Under the pieces are notes generated by a model, which saw only the letters and a program-made list of their open reading frames with translations, had not been told where the DNA came from and did no database searches. The position numbers and the translations under genes were made by a program. Positions 31,498-41,400 of a stretch of 64,000 nt of DNA are shown piece after piece (positions within the stretch are counted from its first letter, which is position 1; each line of letters opens with the position of its first letter). This stretch comes from Vitreoscilla massiliensis (GTDB taxonomy: Bacteria; Pseudomonadota; Gammaproteobacteria; Burkholderiales; Neisseriaceae): positions 887,053 through 951,052 of the forward strand of contig NZ_LN898221.1 in NCBI RefSeq assembly GCF_001457815.1. The letters are read 5' to 3'.

Positions 31498-31830
31498 CAC
31501 TTGCCGCTTACAGCTCAGCTTGCAGCGCAGAACTTAACCTAATGGTTCACCCAACAGCCACTGGGCAAGGTATTCAGTTTAAGGCACGGCGTTTGGCTTA
31601 GCTCTGCCCTCATCCATCCGCTTGCACAAATCCGTTTAGTTTGCAGCGCGGTATTTGACCTAACAGCACATTCTACAGCCGCATAACAGTATGCTTGGCT
31701 TAAGGCACAGCATTTAACCTAACGACACCCTCATCCCGCTTGTACCAATCCGCTTAGTTTGCAACGCAGTACTTAACCGAACGACACAGCCAACCGCTAT
31801 TTTCCAGTGTGTTCGGTTTAAGCTATGGCT
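31498..31830. repeat. Diverged tandem repeat of about 120 bp in a gene-free region
   Basis: The block TTAAGGCAC recurs at 31579 and 31700, and CCGYTTAGTTTGCARCGC recurs at about 31632 and 31750, spacing 118-121 bases. A third partial copy (GCTTGCAGCGCAGAACTTAACC) stands near 31517. Copies are about three-quarters identical by eye. The surrounding 31471-31971 has no gene. Confidence 0.55.
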
Positions 31831-31971
31831 AAGTCTCGCGATACATGCACCAACGTTTGCAAGTGCTCTCTATTTGCAGCGTACAATAGCAAAGGTGAGT
31901 GACGGCTAAGTCTGTCATCACCCACACAGCCACGGATGGTTCCGACGCAAGACTGACCCAAGGAGCGCCCT

Positions 31972-32229
31972 ATGCACCACAGCATAAAAGTATTGCTGGC
32001 ATTGCCATTGATTCTAAGCCTCAACGCCTGCGTGTTTGACCTCGCCGCTGCCAAAGCCATTTGGCGCAACCCCGATGGCAGCGCCATCACCGATTGCCAA
32101 GGCGAACCGATACACATGCAGCGCCGCAAACACTACCAAGGCTACGCTCACACCGACAGCCACGGCATGACCCACATCCAATGCCCTGAAGCCAATCAGG
32201 TCAAAATCAAGTTTCAACAGCAAAGTTAA
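31972..32229 (+). CDS. Small hypothetical lipoprotein
   Basis: This 85-residue protein has a signal peptide with lipobox LSLNAC (Cys20), so it is probably lipid-anchored in the envelope. The mature part contains two further cysteines (DCQGEP and IQCPEA) that could form a disulphide and a basic HMQRRKHYQGYAH segment. A strong ribosome site AAGGAGCG precedes the ATG, and an uptake-sequence hairpin follows, so it is a genuine single-gene unit. I do not recognise the family. Confidence 0.7.
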   Translation: MHHSIKVLLALPLILSLNACVFDLAAAKAIWRNPDGSAITDCQGEPIHMQRRKHYQGYAHTDSHGMTHIQCPEANQVKIKFQQQS

Positions 32230-32232
32230 ATG

Positions 32233-32261
32233 CTTACAGGCCACATTAAGCGGCCTGTAAG
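32233..32261 (+). terminator. Imperfect paired uptake-sequence hairpin after the small lipoprotein
   Basis: CTTACAGGCCACATTAAGCGGCCTGTAAG: one arm has GGCCAC instead of GGCCGC, giving one mismatch. The 275 bases that follow are AT-rich with no recognised gene. Confidence 0.65.
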
Positions 32262-32536
32262 TCTGTACCTGCGCTCAAAGCCACCGCAAAATTGTTAATA
32301 ATCAATTAGGAATTACATTGCCATTTTCTTGCGATTTATGGGGTAATCTGCTTCTTTCTAAGTGCTTAATCCATATTCTTAATAACATCTCTCCAATAAA
32401 TGTCCAATTGCCAATATTTGATTCAAATGAATCCATATGAATCAGCTGAAATTCCTTATTTTGGATATTCCATTACAGCTCAAAATCAGTTATCTTTCAA
32501 AAATAAATCAATTAAAACCAACAAACTGGAGCCAAA

Positions 32537-33310
32537 ATGCCAAATACGGAATCAAGAGGTTATTATCCTGGATTTGGGCAGGAAACATTACCCAACAGCT
32601 CTGATTACAATATTTTCTTTGAACATGAATATTATGAAGGTCAAATCTCAATTAAGGAGAGATTTGATTTAAAAGATGTGACTTTTGCCAAGGTCAATCA
32701 AGACTTGGTCATCACTCGTACTGATTCCTACAATGGCAACACCGACACTTTAACCATTACCGACTATTGGACTATCAATGGCAGTGTCAGCGCAGGTAAA
32801 TTATTGTCTTTAACTGTCGGGCAACAAGACATCAATTATGATCCCAGACGCACCATTACTTTTAATGAATTCATTTTCTTAGCCACTGGACAAAACACCT
32901 ACCAAGGCGGTGATGCAAATGAAGTCATCATTGGCAATACTGGCAACGATACCATTTATGGCAATATCGGCATTGATGCTTTATTTGGCGGGGATGGAGA
33001 TGATGTGCTGTACGGCGGCTACGGTAATGACAATCTGTTTGGTGGTGCTGGAAACGACATTTTATACGGAGGCTATGGTCAAGATTTTATGTATGGTGGT
33101 ACTGGCAATGACACCATTTATATGGGACCTGATGCCGACAAAATTGTTTATGGCGATGAAGGTGATGACATTATTTATGGTAATGCCAATGGTACTGGGA
33201 AAATTTTCTTCGCACAGAACCATGGTAATGACACCGTTTATAATGCATTACAAAGCACCTCAAACACAAATAAAAATACCTTAATGCTAAAAACATTCAA
33301 TTTGGGATGA
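32537..33310 (+). CDS. RTX calcium-binding exoprotein, N-terminal fragment (frameshifted)
   Basis: The 257-residue frame starts at ATG 32537 after GGAG. It opens with about 110 residues of unknown fold (MPNTESRGYYPGFG) and then a run of RTX nonapeptides (GGxGxDxLYGG type, about residues 130-225), which bind Ca2+ in secreted proteins. There is no N-terminal signal peptide, as expected for type I secretion. It ends at TGA 33308-33310. Removing one G from the GGG at 33304-33306 would continue the frame as TFNLDEAKFTKAGDDLIINSYG into the next fragment, so the two are one gene broken by +1. Base use is more AT-rich than in neighbours. Confidence 0.75.
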   Translation: MPNTESRGYYPGFGQETLPNSSDYNIFFEHEYYEGQISIKERFDLKDVTFAKVNQDLVITRTDSYNGNTDTLTITDYWTINGSVSAGKLLSLTVGQQDINYDPRRTITFNEFIFLATGQNTYQGGDANEVIIGNTGNDTIYGNIGIDALFGGDGDDVLYGGYGNDNLFGGAGNDILYGGYGQDFMYGGTGNDTIYMGPDADKIVYGDEGDDIIYGNANGTGKIFFAQNHGNDTVYNALQSTSNTNKNTLMLKTFNLG

Positions 33311-35693
33311 AGCCAAATTCACCAAAGCAGGTGATGATTTGATCATCAACTCTTATGGCAGTAATGGCGAACAAGTGACCATCAAGGCATTTTTCAGTGA
33401 TACTGCTGCAGGTAAAACTGTAATGCTACAATTTAACAATCGCCTCTATAATACCTACTCAGCAATGAATGCGGGCTATATCAAACTCAGCTTAGATGGA
33501 ACCTCTGGGGCTGAGATTTTGACTGGTACATCGTACGCAGACATCATTCATGCTGGTGCAGGTAATGATACGGTCTCTGCGGGCGCGAGAAACGATATTG
33601 TCTATGGTGAAGCAGGAAACGATGTTATTAATGGACAAGATGGTAATGATGAGTTGTATGGCGGTGAAGGCAACGACACCTTAAACGGTCAAAATGGCAC
33701 TGACTTACTTTATGGTGAAGCTGGCAATGATGTCTTAGATGGTGGTACCGGTGCTGACAGCCTGTACGGTGGTGAAGGCAACGATACCTACGTATTCAAC
33801 GCAAGTAACGGTGCAGATACGGTGATAGACACAGATGATACCATCGCCATTGATACCTTAAAGTTCACCAATATCGCCAGCAGCAGTGTCACTTTAAGCC
33901 GTTCTGGTTCTGATTTGCTCATTTCAGGTTATGGCAGCAGTACCGATACTGTATTGGTAACAGGTTTCTTTGATTACAATTTGTCTGCACACCGTAAGCA
34001 GTTTCAATTCAGTGACAAAACCATTACTTTGACCGACTTACAATCCAATCCTAGCTTTTTCCCATCCATAGAAGGCAGAAATGATCAGCCAGATGTATTA
34101 CATGGCAGTAAATTGGCCGACACCCTCAATGGCTACGGAGGCGATGACACCATTTATGCTTATGATGGCAATGACGTACTTAATGGCGGCATAGGCAATG
34201 ATACCTTGTTTGGTGGCAACGGCAACGATACTTTGAATGGCAATGCCGGCAATGACACCTTCAATGGTGGCGCGGGTAACGATATATTGTATGGTGGCAC
34301 GGTAGATGACGCGGATACTTACCTGTTTTATACCGGCTTCGGTACCGATACCGTAATAGACAGCGATGATGTGAACAATATTGATACCTTACGATTCGTC
34401 AATATTGCTTACAATAGCAATTATTTTTCTCGCTCAGGCAATGATTTAATCATAGCGGGTTATGGCAGCAGCACTGACAAGGTCATCGTCAAAGATTATT
34501 TCAACATCAACACCTCCAGCTCCAATAAACGCTTTCAATTCAGCGACCAAACCATCAACGCAGCCGACTTACAAACAGGTAATATTGCCTTTAACTTAAC
34601 TGGCGATGCCAATGCCAATACCCTCTATGGCAGCAAACTGGCCGATCATATTGACGGTTTGGCAGGCAATGATACTTTGTATGGCTACAATGGCAATGAC
34701 ACCTTACAAGGTGGTTTAGGTAATGATTTGCTCAATGGTGGAGTAGGCAATGATACACTGTATGGCGGAACGGGTAACGATGCTGACACTTATGTATTGG
34801 GCTTAGGTCATGGTCACGACACCATTATAGATACCGATGACACCTCTGCTGCCGACACCTTGAAAATCACCAATATCGCAAGCACTTCTGCCGTGTTTAC
34901 ACGCATAGGAAATGATTTACAAATTACTGGCTATGGCAGTACCGACTCCGTCACCATCCAACAATATTTCGATAAAAATGTCTTTGCTTATAATAAGCAA
35001 TTCCAATTCAGCGATAAAACCTTGGATTTAAGCCATATGCAATCTGGTAGCTTGCGCTTTACATTAAATGGCACTGACTTGGCTGACACACTTCATGGCA
35101 GCCAAGTAGCTGATACTATTAATGGTATTACTGGAAATGATACTTTATATGGCTACGATGGCAATGATGTACTTGCTGGTGGCGCCGGCAATGACACATT
35201 ATTAGGTGGCAATGGTAATGATGGCTTAAATGGCAATGCCGGCAATGATGTGTTAAACGGCGGTATGGGTAACGATATCCTTTACGGTGGAACTGGAGAT
35301 GATGCCGATACCTATCTGTTCTACAAAGGTTTCGGCGCTGATACTGTAATTGATACAGATGACATCAATGCTGCCGATACCTTACGCTTCATTAACATCA
35401 GCTCATCCTCTGTGACCTACACAAAAGTGGGCAATGATTTGGTGGTTTCAGGTTATGGTAGTAGTGCAGATAAAGTCACAGTAAAACAGTTTTACGATGC
35501 TACTGTGAATCAAAACAAATTGTTTCAGTTTAGCGATAAAACCATGACCTCCACTGAAATTGATGCCGCATTACAAACACAAGCAACTGCATTGATTAAC
35601 TCTATCAGTACTTTAACGACAACTACCAGTGTCCAAAGTGCTAATAGCCTAAATAACAATCCTTCAAGCATCAATCTGGCTGCTGCTGCCTGA
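33306..35693 (+). CDS. RTX calcium-binding exoprotein, C-terminal fragment (frameshifted)
   Basis: This continuation encodes about 795 residues. It has four large modules, each with 6-10 RTX nonapeptides (GNDTLNGGxGND) followed by a conserved block: DTVIDTDD, then DTLKFTNIASSSVT, SGSDLLISGYGSSTDTV and QFQFSDKTIT. That block resembles the haemolysin-type calcium-binding-related domain. The protein ends in a Ser/Thr/Asn-rich tail and LAAAA, fitting a C-terminal type I secretion signal. The first Met-like codon (TTG 33339) is not a convincing start; the fragment is the rest of the upstream frame. No HlyB/HlyD/TolC-type genes lie in the window. Confidence 0.75.
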   Translation, partial: DEAKFTKAGDDLIINSYGSNGEQVTIKAFFSDTAAGKTVMLQFNNRLYNTYSAMNAGYIKLSLDGTSGAEILTGTSYADIIHAGAGNDTVSAGARNDIVYGEAGNDVINGQDGNDELYGGEGNDTLNGQNGTDLLYGEAGNDVLDGGTGADSLYGGEGNDTYVFNASNGADTVIDTDDTIAIDTLKFTNIASSSVTLSRSGSDLLISGYGSSTDTVLVTGFFDYNLSAHRKQFQFSDKTITLTDLQSNPSFFPSIEGRNDQPDVLHGSKLADTLNGYGGDDTIYAYDGNDVLNGGIGNDTLFGGNGNDTLNGNAGNDTFNGGAGNDILYGGTVDDADTYLFYTGFGTDTVIDSDDVNNIDTLRFVNIAYNSNYFSRSGNDLIIAGYGSSTDKVIVKDYFNINTSSSNKRFQFSDQTINAADLQTGNIAFNLTGDANANTLYGSKLADHIDGLAGNDTLYGYNGNDTLQGGLGNDLLNGGVGNDTLYGGTGNDADTYVLGLGHGHDTIIDTDDTSAADTLKITNIASTSAVFTRIGNDLQITGYGSTDSVTIQQYFDKNVFAYNKQFQFSDKTLDLSHMQSGSLRFTLNGTDLADTLHGSQVADTINGITGNDTLYGYDGNDVLAGGAGNDTLLGGNGNDGLNGNAGNDVLNGGMGNDILYGGTGDDADTYLFYKGFGADTVIDTDDINAADTLRFINISSSSVTYTKVGNDLVVSGYGSSADKVTVKQFYDATVNQNKLFQFSDKTMTSTEIDAALQTQATALINSISTLTTTTSVQSANSLNNNPSSINLAAAA

Positions 35694-35710
35694 TTGTAAA
35701 TAAAGCTCAT

Positions 35711-35739
35711 CTTACAGGCCGCATCAAGCGGCCTGTAAG
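35711..35739. terminator. Paired uptake-sequence hairpin between RTX gene and DUF2075 gene
   Basis: CTTACAGGCCGC and GCGGCCTGTAAG flank five bases and are followed by A-rich sequence. It lies between converging genes and can serve both. Confidence 0.75.
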
Positions 35740-35756
35740 TTAAAAAACCATCCCCA

Positions 35757-37150
35757 TCAAATCACAGCCATGCCACACCGCTGCAAAAACTCAAATATGC
35801 CATCGTAGCTTTGCTGAGGCCGTGTGGCATCGCTGCCATCCACTTCCGGCACATAAATCACCATGCCTTGTCTAGCCCGGGTTAACAATACCCGATATGC
35901 ATTGATGAGGTATTTTTGTTTCCACTCATCGTGTATGTGTTGCCAAGCCGTGCCACTGAATTGCTGATATTGCCAACCTTGTCGATAACACAAATTGATG
36001 TCCCAAGCCACGCAGCAATAATCAATTTCCAAGCCTTGCACATCAAATTCAGTCGCCACATCTTCTATGTAAAAACACGAGCGCACATCATCGGCAGCAT
36101 TCAAAAACCAACTTAAGGTATCGAGCTTGTTTTTAACATCTATGGCCTCCGGCCTTAAACGTCGCCCACCCGAACTGGCCACCAAACCATAGCGCTCCGA
36201 ACCCCGTGCTTGCTCACGCAACCACTGTTTCGCTGTGGCCAAATTGCGGGTCAGATACAGTTGAAACCCAGCGGCCACAATGTCCCTAGCCAAACGGCTG
36301 GCCGCCACATGATCGGCATCTAATACCTTCTGTACATACTCAGACACTGCCTCGCTGCGAAACGAACGCACCGATACGGCCAGGTGCAAATCGGTTTCTT
36401 GATGGGCATGGTGTTGTAACCACCTCTTTTGCGCCAAGTCTTGCAAATACACGGCTTGCTCGGCGATTTGATCGGAATAATACACTTGCCAATCTGGAAA
36501 ATGTGTTTGTAAGGCCGACAACCATTCAGAAATGCCCGCCTCACCTTTATTGATTTCCTGCCCGCCACCGATTAAACACACCACCACACACCAATCTTTG
36601 TGTCGGTTCATCACCTCAATCAAAAACTCAGGTTCAGATTGATTGAAATCGGTTTTGCCTTTTTTCTTACTCATAAACGCCGAGGCTTGTTCTTGATTCC
36701 AGGCACGCTGTGCCTCATCAAACACCACCACTTTTTCCAACGGCATGGCCGCATTGTCCACATATTTATCGTGAAAATGGTGGATGTTTTGGATAAAAGC
36801 CTGGGTGCGCGGTTTGACCTTGGTTTTGGTCAACACGATTCCTTGCTCTTTGGCCGTGGCCACCGTGTCTCTGACCAAAGCCTCGCGCAACACCTCTACC
36901 AATGGCCCATTGCCCGATAAAAATACCGCATGTTCATCGGCATCGGCCTGTAAACGCTCATTGGCAATGTTCAAACCCGCCAGCGTTTTCCCAGCGCCTG
37001 GCACACCGGTTAAAAAGCAAATCGCTTTGTGGTGTAGTCGTTTGGCTTGCTCGATGATTAGGCTGATTTTGGCGCTGGTAACAGCCAAATTGATCGCCCC
37101 AGCATCATGGCGGGTAATGTCGGCAACCTGATGCGCTCGATACAAAGCGC
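35757..37150 (-). pseudogene. DUF2075 (Schlafen-like) helicase, C-terminal part of a frameshifted gene
   Basis: This frame encodes the helicase part: Walker A GVPGAGKTLAGLN, Walker B-like VVVFDEAQRAW, then SVRSFRSEAVSEYVQ and a C-terminal FDVQGLEIDYCCVAWD and RVLLTRARQGMVIYVPE, all typical of DUF2075 and superfamily 1 helicases. It runs out of frame with the nuclease part at about 37145-37152. The frame remains open to 37307 but that stretch (Arg/Cys-rich) is not the true protein. A continuous protein would be about 655 residues. Role unknown; such proteins are found beside mobile and defence genes. Confidence 0.72.
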
Positions 37151-37725
37151 GCCGCTTCGATAATGGTCGGCGTCGGTTTGTAAGCCGATTCAGCCCAAGC
37201 ATGGCTCTCAAATGCGGCCTCTGCCTCACAGTGTGCCGCCACTTGTTGCAACACCGCCCCCAAATTGTCTTGGTTACAGCAAACACAGTCGTGCAATTGC
37301 GCCACACTGCCCCAATTCAGCTCTTGCGCCGGCGCTTGGCTGCACACCAAAACCGGTACCACCCGCTTGCCATGACTGCCCGCATGAAAATTGAGCAAAT
37401 CCAAACAGTAATCGATGACTTGGGTTTTGGCATGTTGTGGGTAGTTTTGGGCGCCAATCTTAAATTCCAACACCACAATCGCATTGGGCAATAACACGAT
37501 ATTGTCCACCCGCTTGCCCATTCTTGGGATGGCAAATTCGAAATACAGCTGCGCATCTGGCAATGCCTGCAATTGTTGTTGCAAGATGTTGATTTGCGCC
37601 ACCCAAGCATTGCGCTGTAATTCATTCAAATCAAAGCCATGTTTTTGCACCAACTCGCCCAATACGGCCTGTGGTTTCGTGCTTAAAAATGTGGCCACAC
37701 CATCGTGATAATAACTGCGTTGCAT
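37105..37725 (-). pseudogene. PD-(D/E)XK-like nuclease domain, N-terminal part of the frameshifted DUF2075 gene
   Basis: From ATG 37725 (after AGAGG) the frame gives about 190 meaningful residues. RVDNIVLLPNAIVVLEFKIG has the Asp...Glu-x-Lys spacing of PD-(D/E)XK nucleases. It ends with PTIIEAARF, after which the reading should go on as ALYRAHQVADITRHDAGAIN, found in the other frame. Restoring two bases (GC) in GCGGCGCGC or removing one T would rejoin the parts. The frame instead stops at 37105. A paired uptake sequence lies just upstream. Confidence 0.7.
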
Positions 37726-37766
37726 TGTTGCCTCTGATTCACAGTCTAACTGTATCTGAAAAATCC

Positions 37767-37793
37767 TTACAGGCCGCATTAAGCGGCCTGTAA
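37767..37793. repeat. Paired uptake-sequence hairpin upstream of the nuclease-helicase gene
   Basis: TTACAGGCCGC and GCGGCCTGTAA flank a five-base loop (ATTAA). It lies between divergent genes, where no terminator is needed. Confidence 0.7.
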
Positions 37794-37908
37794 ACCTCAT
37801 GTAAATGGCTTACTTTAATGACATACACTGATTGTAACCCACCATGCTATTGATGCTTCAAAAAGCAAATTATAATGACGGCACTGTTTTTTAAGCCCAA
37901 CCTGCACC

Positions 37909-38286
37909 ATGAATAGCTTATTTCCTCGTTGCAAACGGTGGGCATTTGCCCTCAAACGCGATGCGGTGACTTTGTACTTGTGTGCCCGCCATAAGCGCAC
38001 ACCCGCATTGGCAAGGCTGCTGGCCATGTTAGTGGCGGCCTATGCCTTATCGCCCATTGATTTGATACCCGATTTCATCCCAATACTCGGTTTTGTCGAT
38101 GATGTGATTTTGATTCCATTGGGTGTGTGGCTGGTGTTGCGCCTCATTCCGGCCGAACTCATCGCCGAACAGCGCTTGCGCGCCAGCCAACTGTTACAGC
38201 GCCCGCGCAGCAAGCTGGCTGCCGGCATCATCATAGCCATTTGGCTGTGTTTCGGTGTGACATTGATGGTGTGTCTGTTCCAATAG
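37909..38286 (+). CDS. DUF1232 (YkvA-type) small membrane protein
   Basis: This 125-residue membrane protein has the DUF1232 signature AYALSPIDLIPDFIPILGFVDDVILIPLG at about residues 44-72, with two or three hydrophobic segments and a C-terminal helix. Family members are widespread; function is not established. It starts at ATG 37909 with a weak ribosome site and converges on ftsK, with a shared hairpin between. Confidence 0.88.
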   Translation: MNSLFPRCKRWAFALKRDAVTLYLCARHKRTPALARLLAMLVAAYALSPIDLIPDFIPILGFVDDVILIPLGVWLVLRLIPAELIAEQRLRASQLLQRPRSKLAAGIIIAIWLCFGVTLMVCLFQ

Positions 38287-38373
38287 GCGCGCTGACAATT
38301 GCCGATAATTTTTACTCTGAATGCTTATCCACTGTCATTTAGTCCACCGTTGATAACACAAACCTATATAAAC

Positions 38374-38400
38374 TTACAGGCCGCATATAGCGGCCTGTAA
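38374..38400. terminator. Paired uptake-sequence hairpin between DUF1232 gene and ftsK
   Basis: TTACAGGCCGC and GCGGCCTGTAA flank ATATA. It lies between converging genes and probably ends both transcripts. Confidence 0.75.
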
Positions 38401-38421
38401 ACTTTTAAAACACGGTCACAA

Positions 38422-41400
38422 TCACATCTCGCGTTGTGGTACCAATAAGCTGCGGTTGCCATTGTGCTCAGGTGCGGACAGCACGCCGGCGGCTTCCATT
38501 TGATCGACCAAACGCGCGGCGCGGTTGTAGCCGATGCGCATTTGCCGTTGCACTGCTGAAATCGAGGTTTTGCCGCTGGAGACGACAAATTTCACCGCTT
38601 GGTCGTACAAGGCATCTTGTTCGTCGCCGCTGTTGCCGCCACCCATGCCGCTGCCAGCATCGTCCAAGCCACCGTGGCTTAAGATGTCATCGACATAGTC
38701 TGGCTCGCCGAATTGTTTCAAATACTCAACCACATTGTGCACTTCATCATCGGCAACAAACGCACCATGAATGCGGCGCGGATAGCCTGTGCCCGGTGGC
38801 AAGAACAGCATATCGCCTTGACCCAGCAAGTTCTCAGCACCCATTTGATCCAAAATGGTGCGCGAATCGATTTTGCTCGACACTTGGAAAGCGATGCGCG
38901 TTGGGATATTGGCCTTAATCAAACCAGTAATCACGTCTACCGATGGGCGTTGCGTCGCCAAAATCAAATGGATGCCGGCAGCACGCGCTTTTTGTGCCAA
39001 ACGCGCAATCAATTCTTCGATTTTCTTGCCTGCCGTCATCATCAAATCGGCAAACTCGTCCACCACCACCACAATAAACGGCAATTTTTCCAACAAATCA
39101 GGCTCTTCTGGAGTGATGCTGAATGGGTTAACAATGCTTTGGCCACGTGCCTTGGCTTCGGCGATTTTTTGGTTATAGCCAGCCAAATTGCGCACACCCA
39201 TGTGGCTCATCAAGCGGTAGCGTTTTTCCATCTCATTCACGCACCAATTGAGCGCATTGGCGGCGAGTTTCATGTCAGTCACCACAGGCGCGAGCAGATG
39301 CGGAATGCCTTCATAAATCGACAATTCCAACATCTTCGGATCAATCATGATCATGCGCACTTCTTCAGGCGTGGCTTTGAACAGCATGGACAGAATCATC
39401 GCGTTCACACCGACCGATTTGCCCGAGCCAGTCGTACCGGCCACGAGCAAATGCGGCGCCTTGGCCAAATCGGTGACGACAGGGTTGCCGGAAATGTCTT
39501 GACCCAAGGCCAAGGTCAGTTTTGATTTGGATTCTTGGAATACCGGAGCTTGGAACACGGACGACAAGCGTATCATTTGGCGCTTCGGATTCGGCAATTC
39601 CAAGCCCATGCAAGTCTTGCCAGGGATGGTTTCGACCACGCGGATGGAAGCGAAGCCGAGCGAGCGCGCCAAGTCTTTTTCCAAATTCACCACTTGCGAG
39701 CCGCGCACACCAGTGGCCGGCTCGATTTCATAACGGGTAATCACTGGGCCAGCGTAAGCATCGGTGACTTTGACATTGACCTTAAACTCGGCCAACTTTT
39801 CCTCGATGATGATGCCATTGTTAATCAATACCTCATCATCAGGACGCAAATCGGTATCGTCTATCGGCGCTTGCAACAATTGCAAATTCGGCAATACCAC
39901 GCTGTCAAAATCTGGGCTAGACAAGCGCACTGGTGCTGCTGTCGCCAGAATCGGCGCTGTGGTTGGCGCAGGCGTGGCGACTACCGCTGGTTGAACCGGC
40001 GCAGACACTGCAGACACTGTTGCTGCAACGGCAACTTGGTCTGCGGGCAGACTTACCGGTTCGGGCAGCGGCGTTTCCATATCAAAAAAATCGAAATCGT
40101 TTTCGACTTCAGGGAAAACCGGCAATTCAGCATCCATGGTAATCGGTTGCGACCAACCACGGCTGCTGTACACATTGTTGGTGGGTGCGGTCTCTGCTTC
40201 AGGCTCCAACTCCAAATGCACGGCTTCCGGTTCTAGCTGTAACTCCACTGGCTCGACCAGTTCCAAATGGGTACTGGCAACTGGGGCAGTCATGCTGGCA
40301 GAAGATTGCAAAGCAGCGGCAGCAGTAGCGGCCTGTAAGGCATTCAAAGTCGGTGAAACGGGGGTATTGCTGCTGGCGTCAACCACTGCGGCAGTGGCCG
40401 CGGCGGCTTGTGCCAATTCCGGATGTTGGAATGGGGTGAAACGGGTAGAAATCGGCTGTGCTGGCGGCAAACTCTCAGGTTTGACCTTAAAACCGTGCTC
40501 GCTGCCGATGCGCGCCGTTGGTGGTATCACGCTTTCGCGTACCACGGGACGCGGTTTGAGCTGGCGCTGATTGCGGTTCACTGGCGAATCGGTTTTGGCC
40601 AAATTGGCCAAAACTTCGTCTTCGGCGATGACATCATTGCCCGCTGCCATTTCGGCGGCGCTGGCAACGCCACTGCGGCGTCTGGCCAAACGTTGGCGCA
40701 ACAAATTGGCGCGGATGTCTTCGTCTTCTATCAAACGCTCTTGGCTTTGTTGGCCTACCATCGCTTTTAATAAGGCATCGTCATCGGCATGGCGGCTGGT
40801 CACTGCGGGCAAACTCGCCACTGCTTCACCAAACTCATTGACGGTTTCCAAGCCATTGTCGGTCAAGACGATGGTTTGGCGAGTGGGTTTGGCTTTGGGC
40901 AAGACTTGTTTGGTGGCGACACTGGGCAACTCTATCACTTCCAATACCGCTTTGTTCGCAGGCACACGCGGTACGTAGCTGCCGGTATCCAATTGAATGG
41001 TTTCCAGTTCAGGCCGCTCTAGGGTAATGCCAGATACTTTATTGGGCACCGGCGCATCTGAACCCGTCGACAAAGCCTCTTTGTTGGCATGAATGCCCAC
41101 ACGGCGCGCATACTCAGATTGGCGCGGTGCCCAATTCAATTCGATGACTTCCAAATGCTCAGGCGGCTGCTCATGACGCACGGGCTGCTCGGGCAGCTCT
41201 ATCACTTCCAAATCGTCGTCATGGCCGTGTTGGTGCGCGTATGCATGCGCACTGCCCTCGTTTTTAATCGCCTTAATCACATGCGCCACATCGTCTGCAT
41301 CGATGATTTGGCTTTCGAGTACCGGTGTTTGGCTGTCTTCTTTAATCGCGCGTATCACATGGGCCACATCGCCCAATTCTATCGTTTTCTTAGCCACAAC

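Noticed and set aside
32900..35300. Dense GGxGxD codon repeats considered as a DNA satellite.
   Set aside because: They keep reading frame and follow the RTX nonapeptide pattern, so selection is at the protein level.
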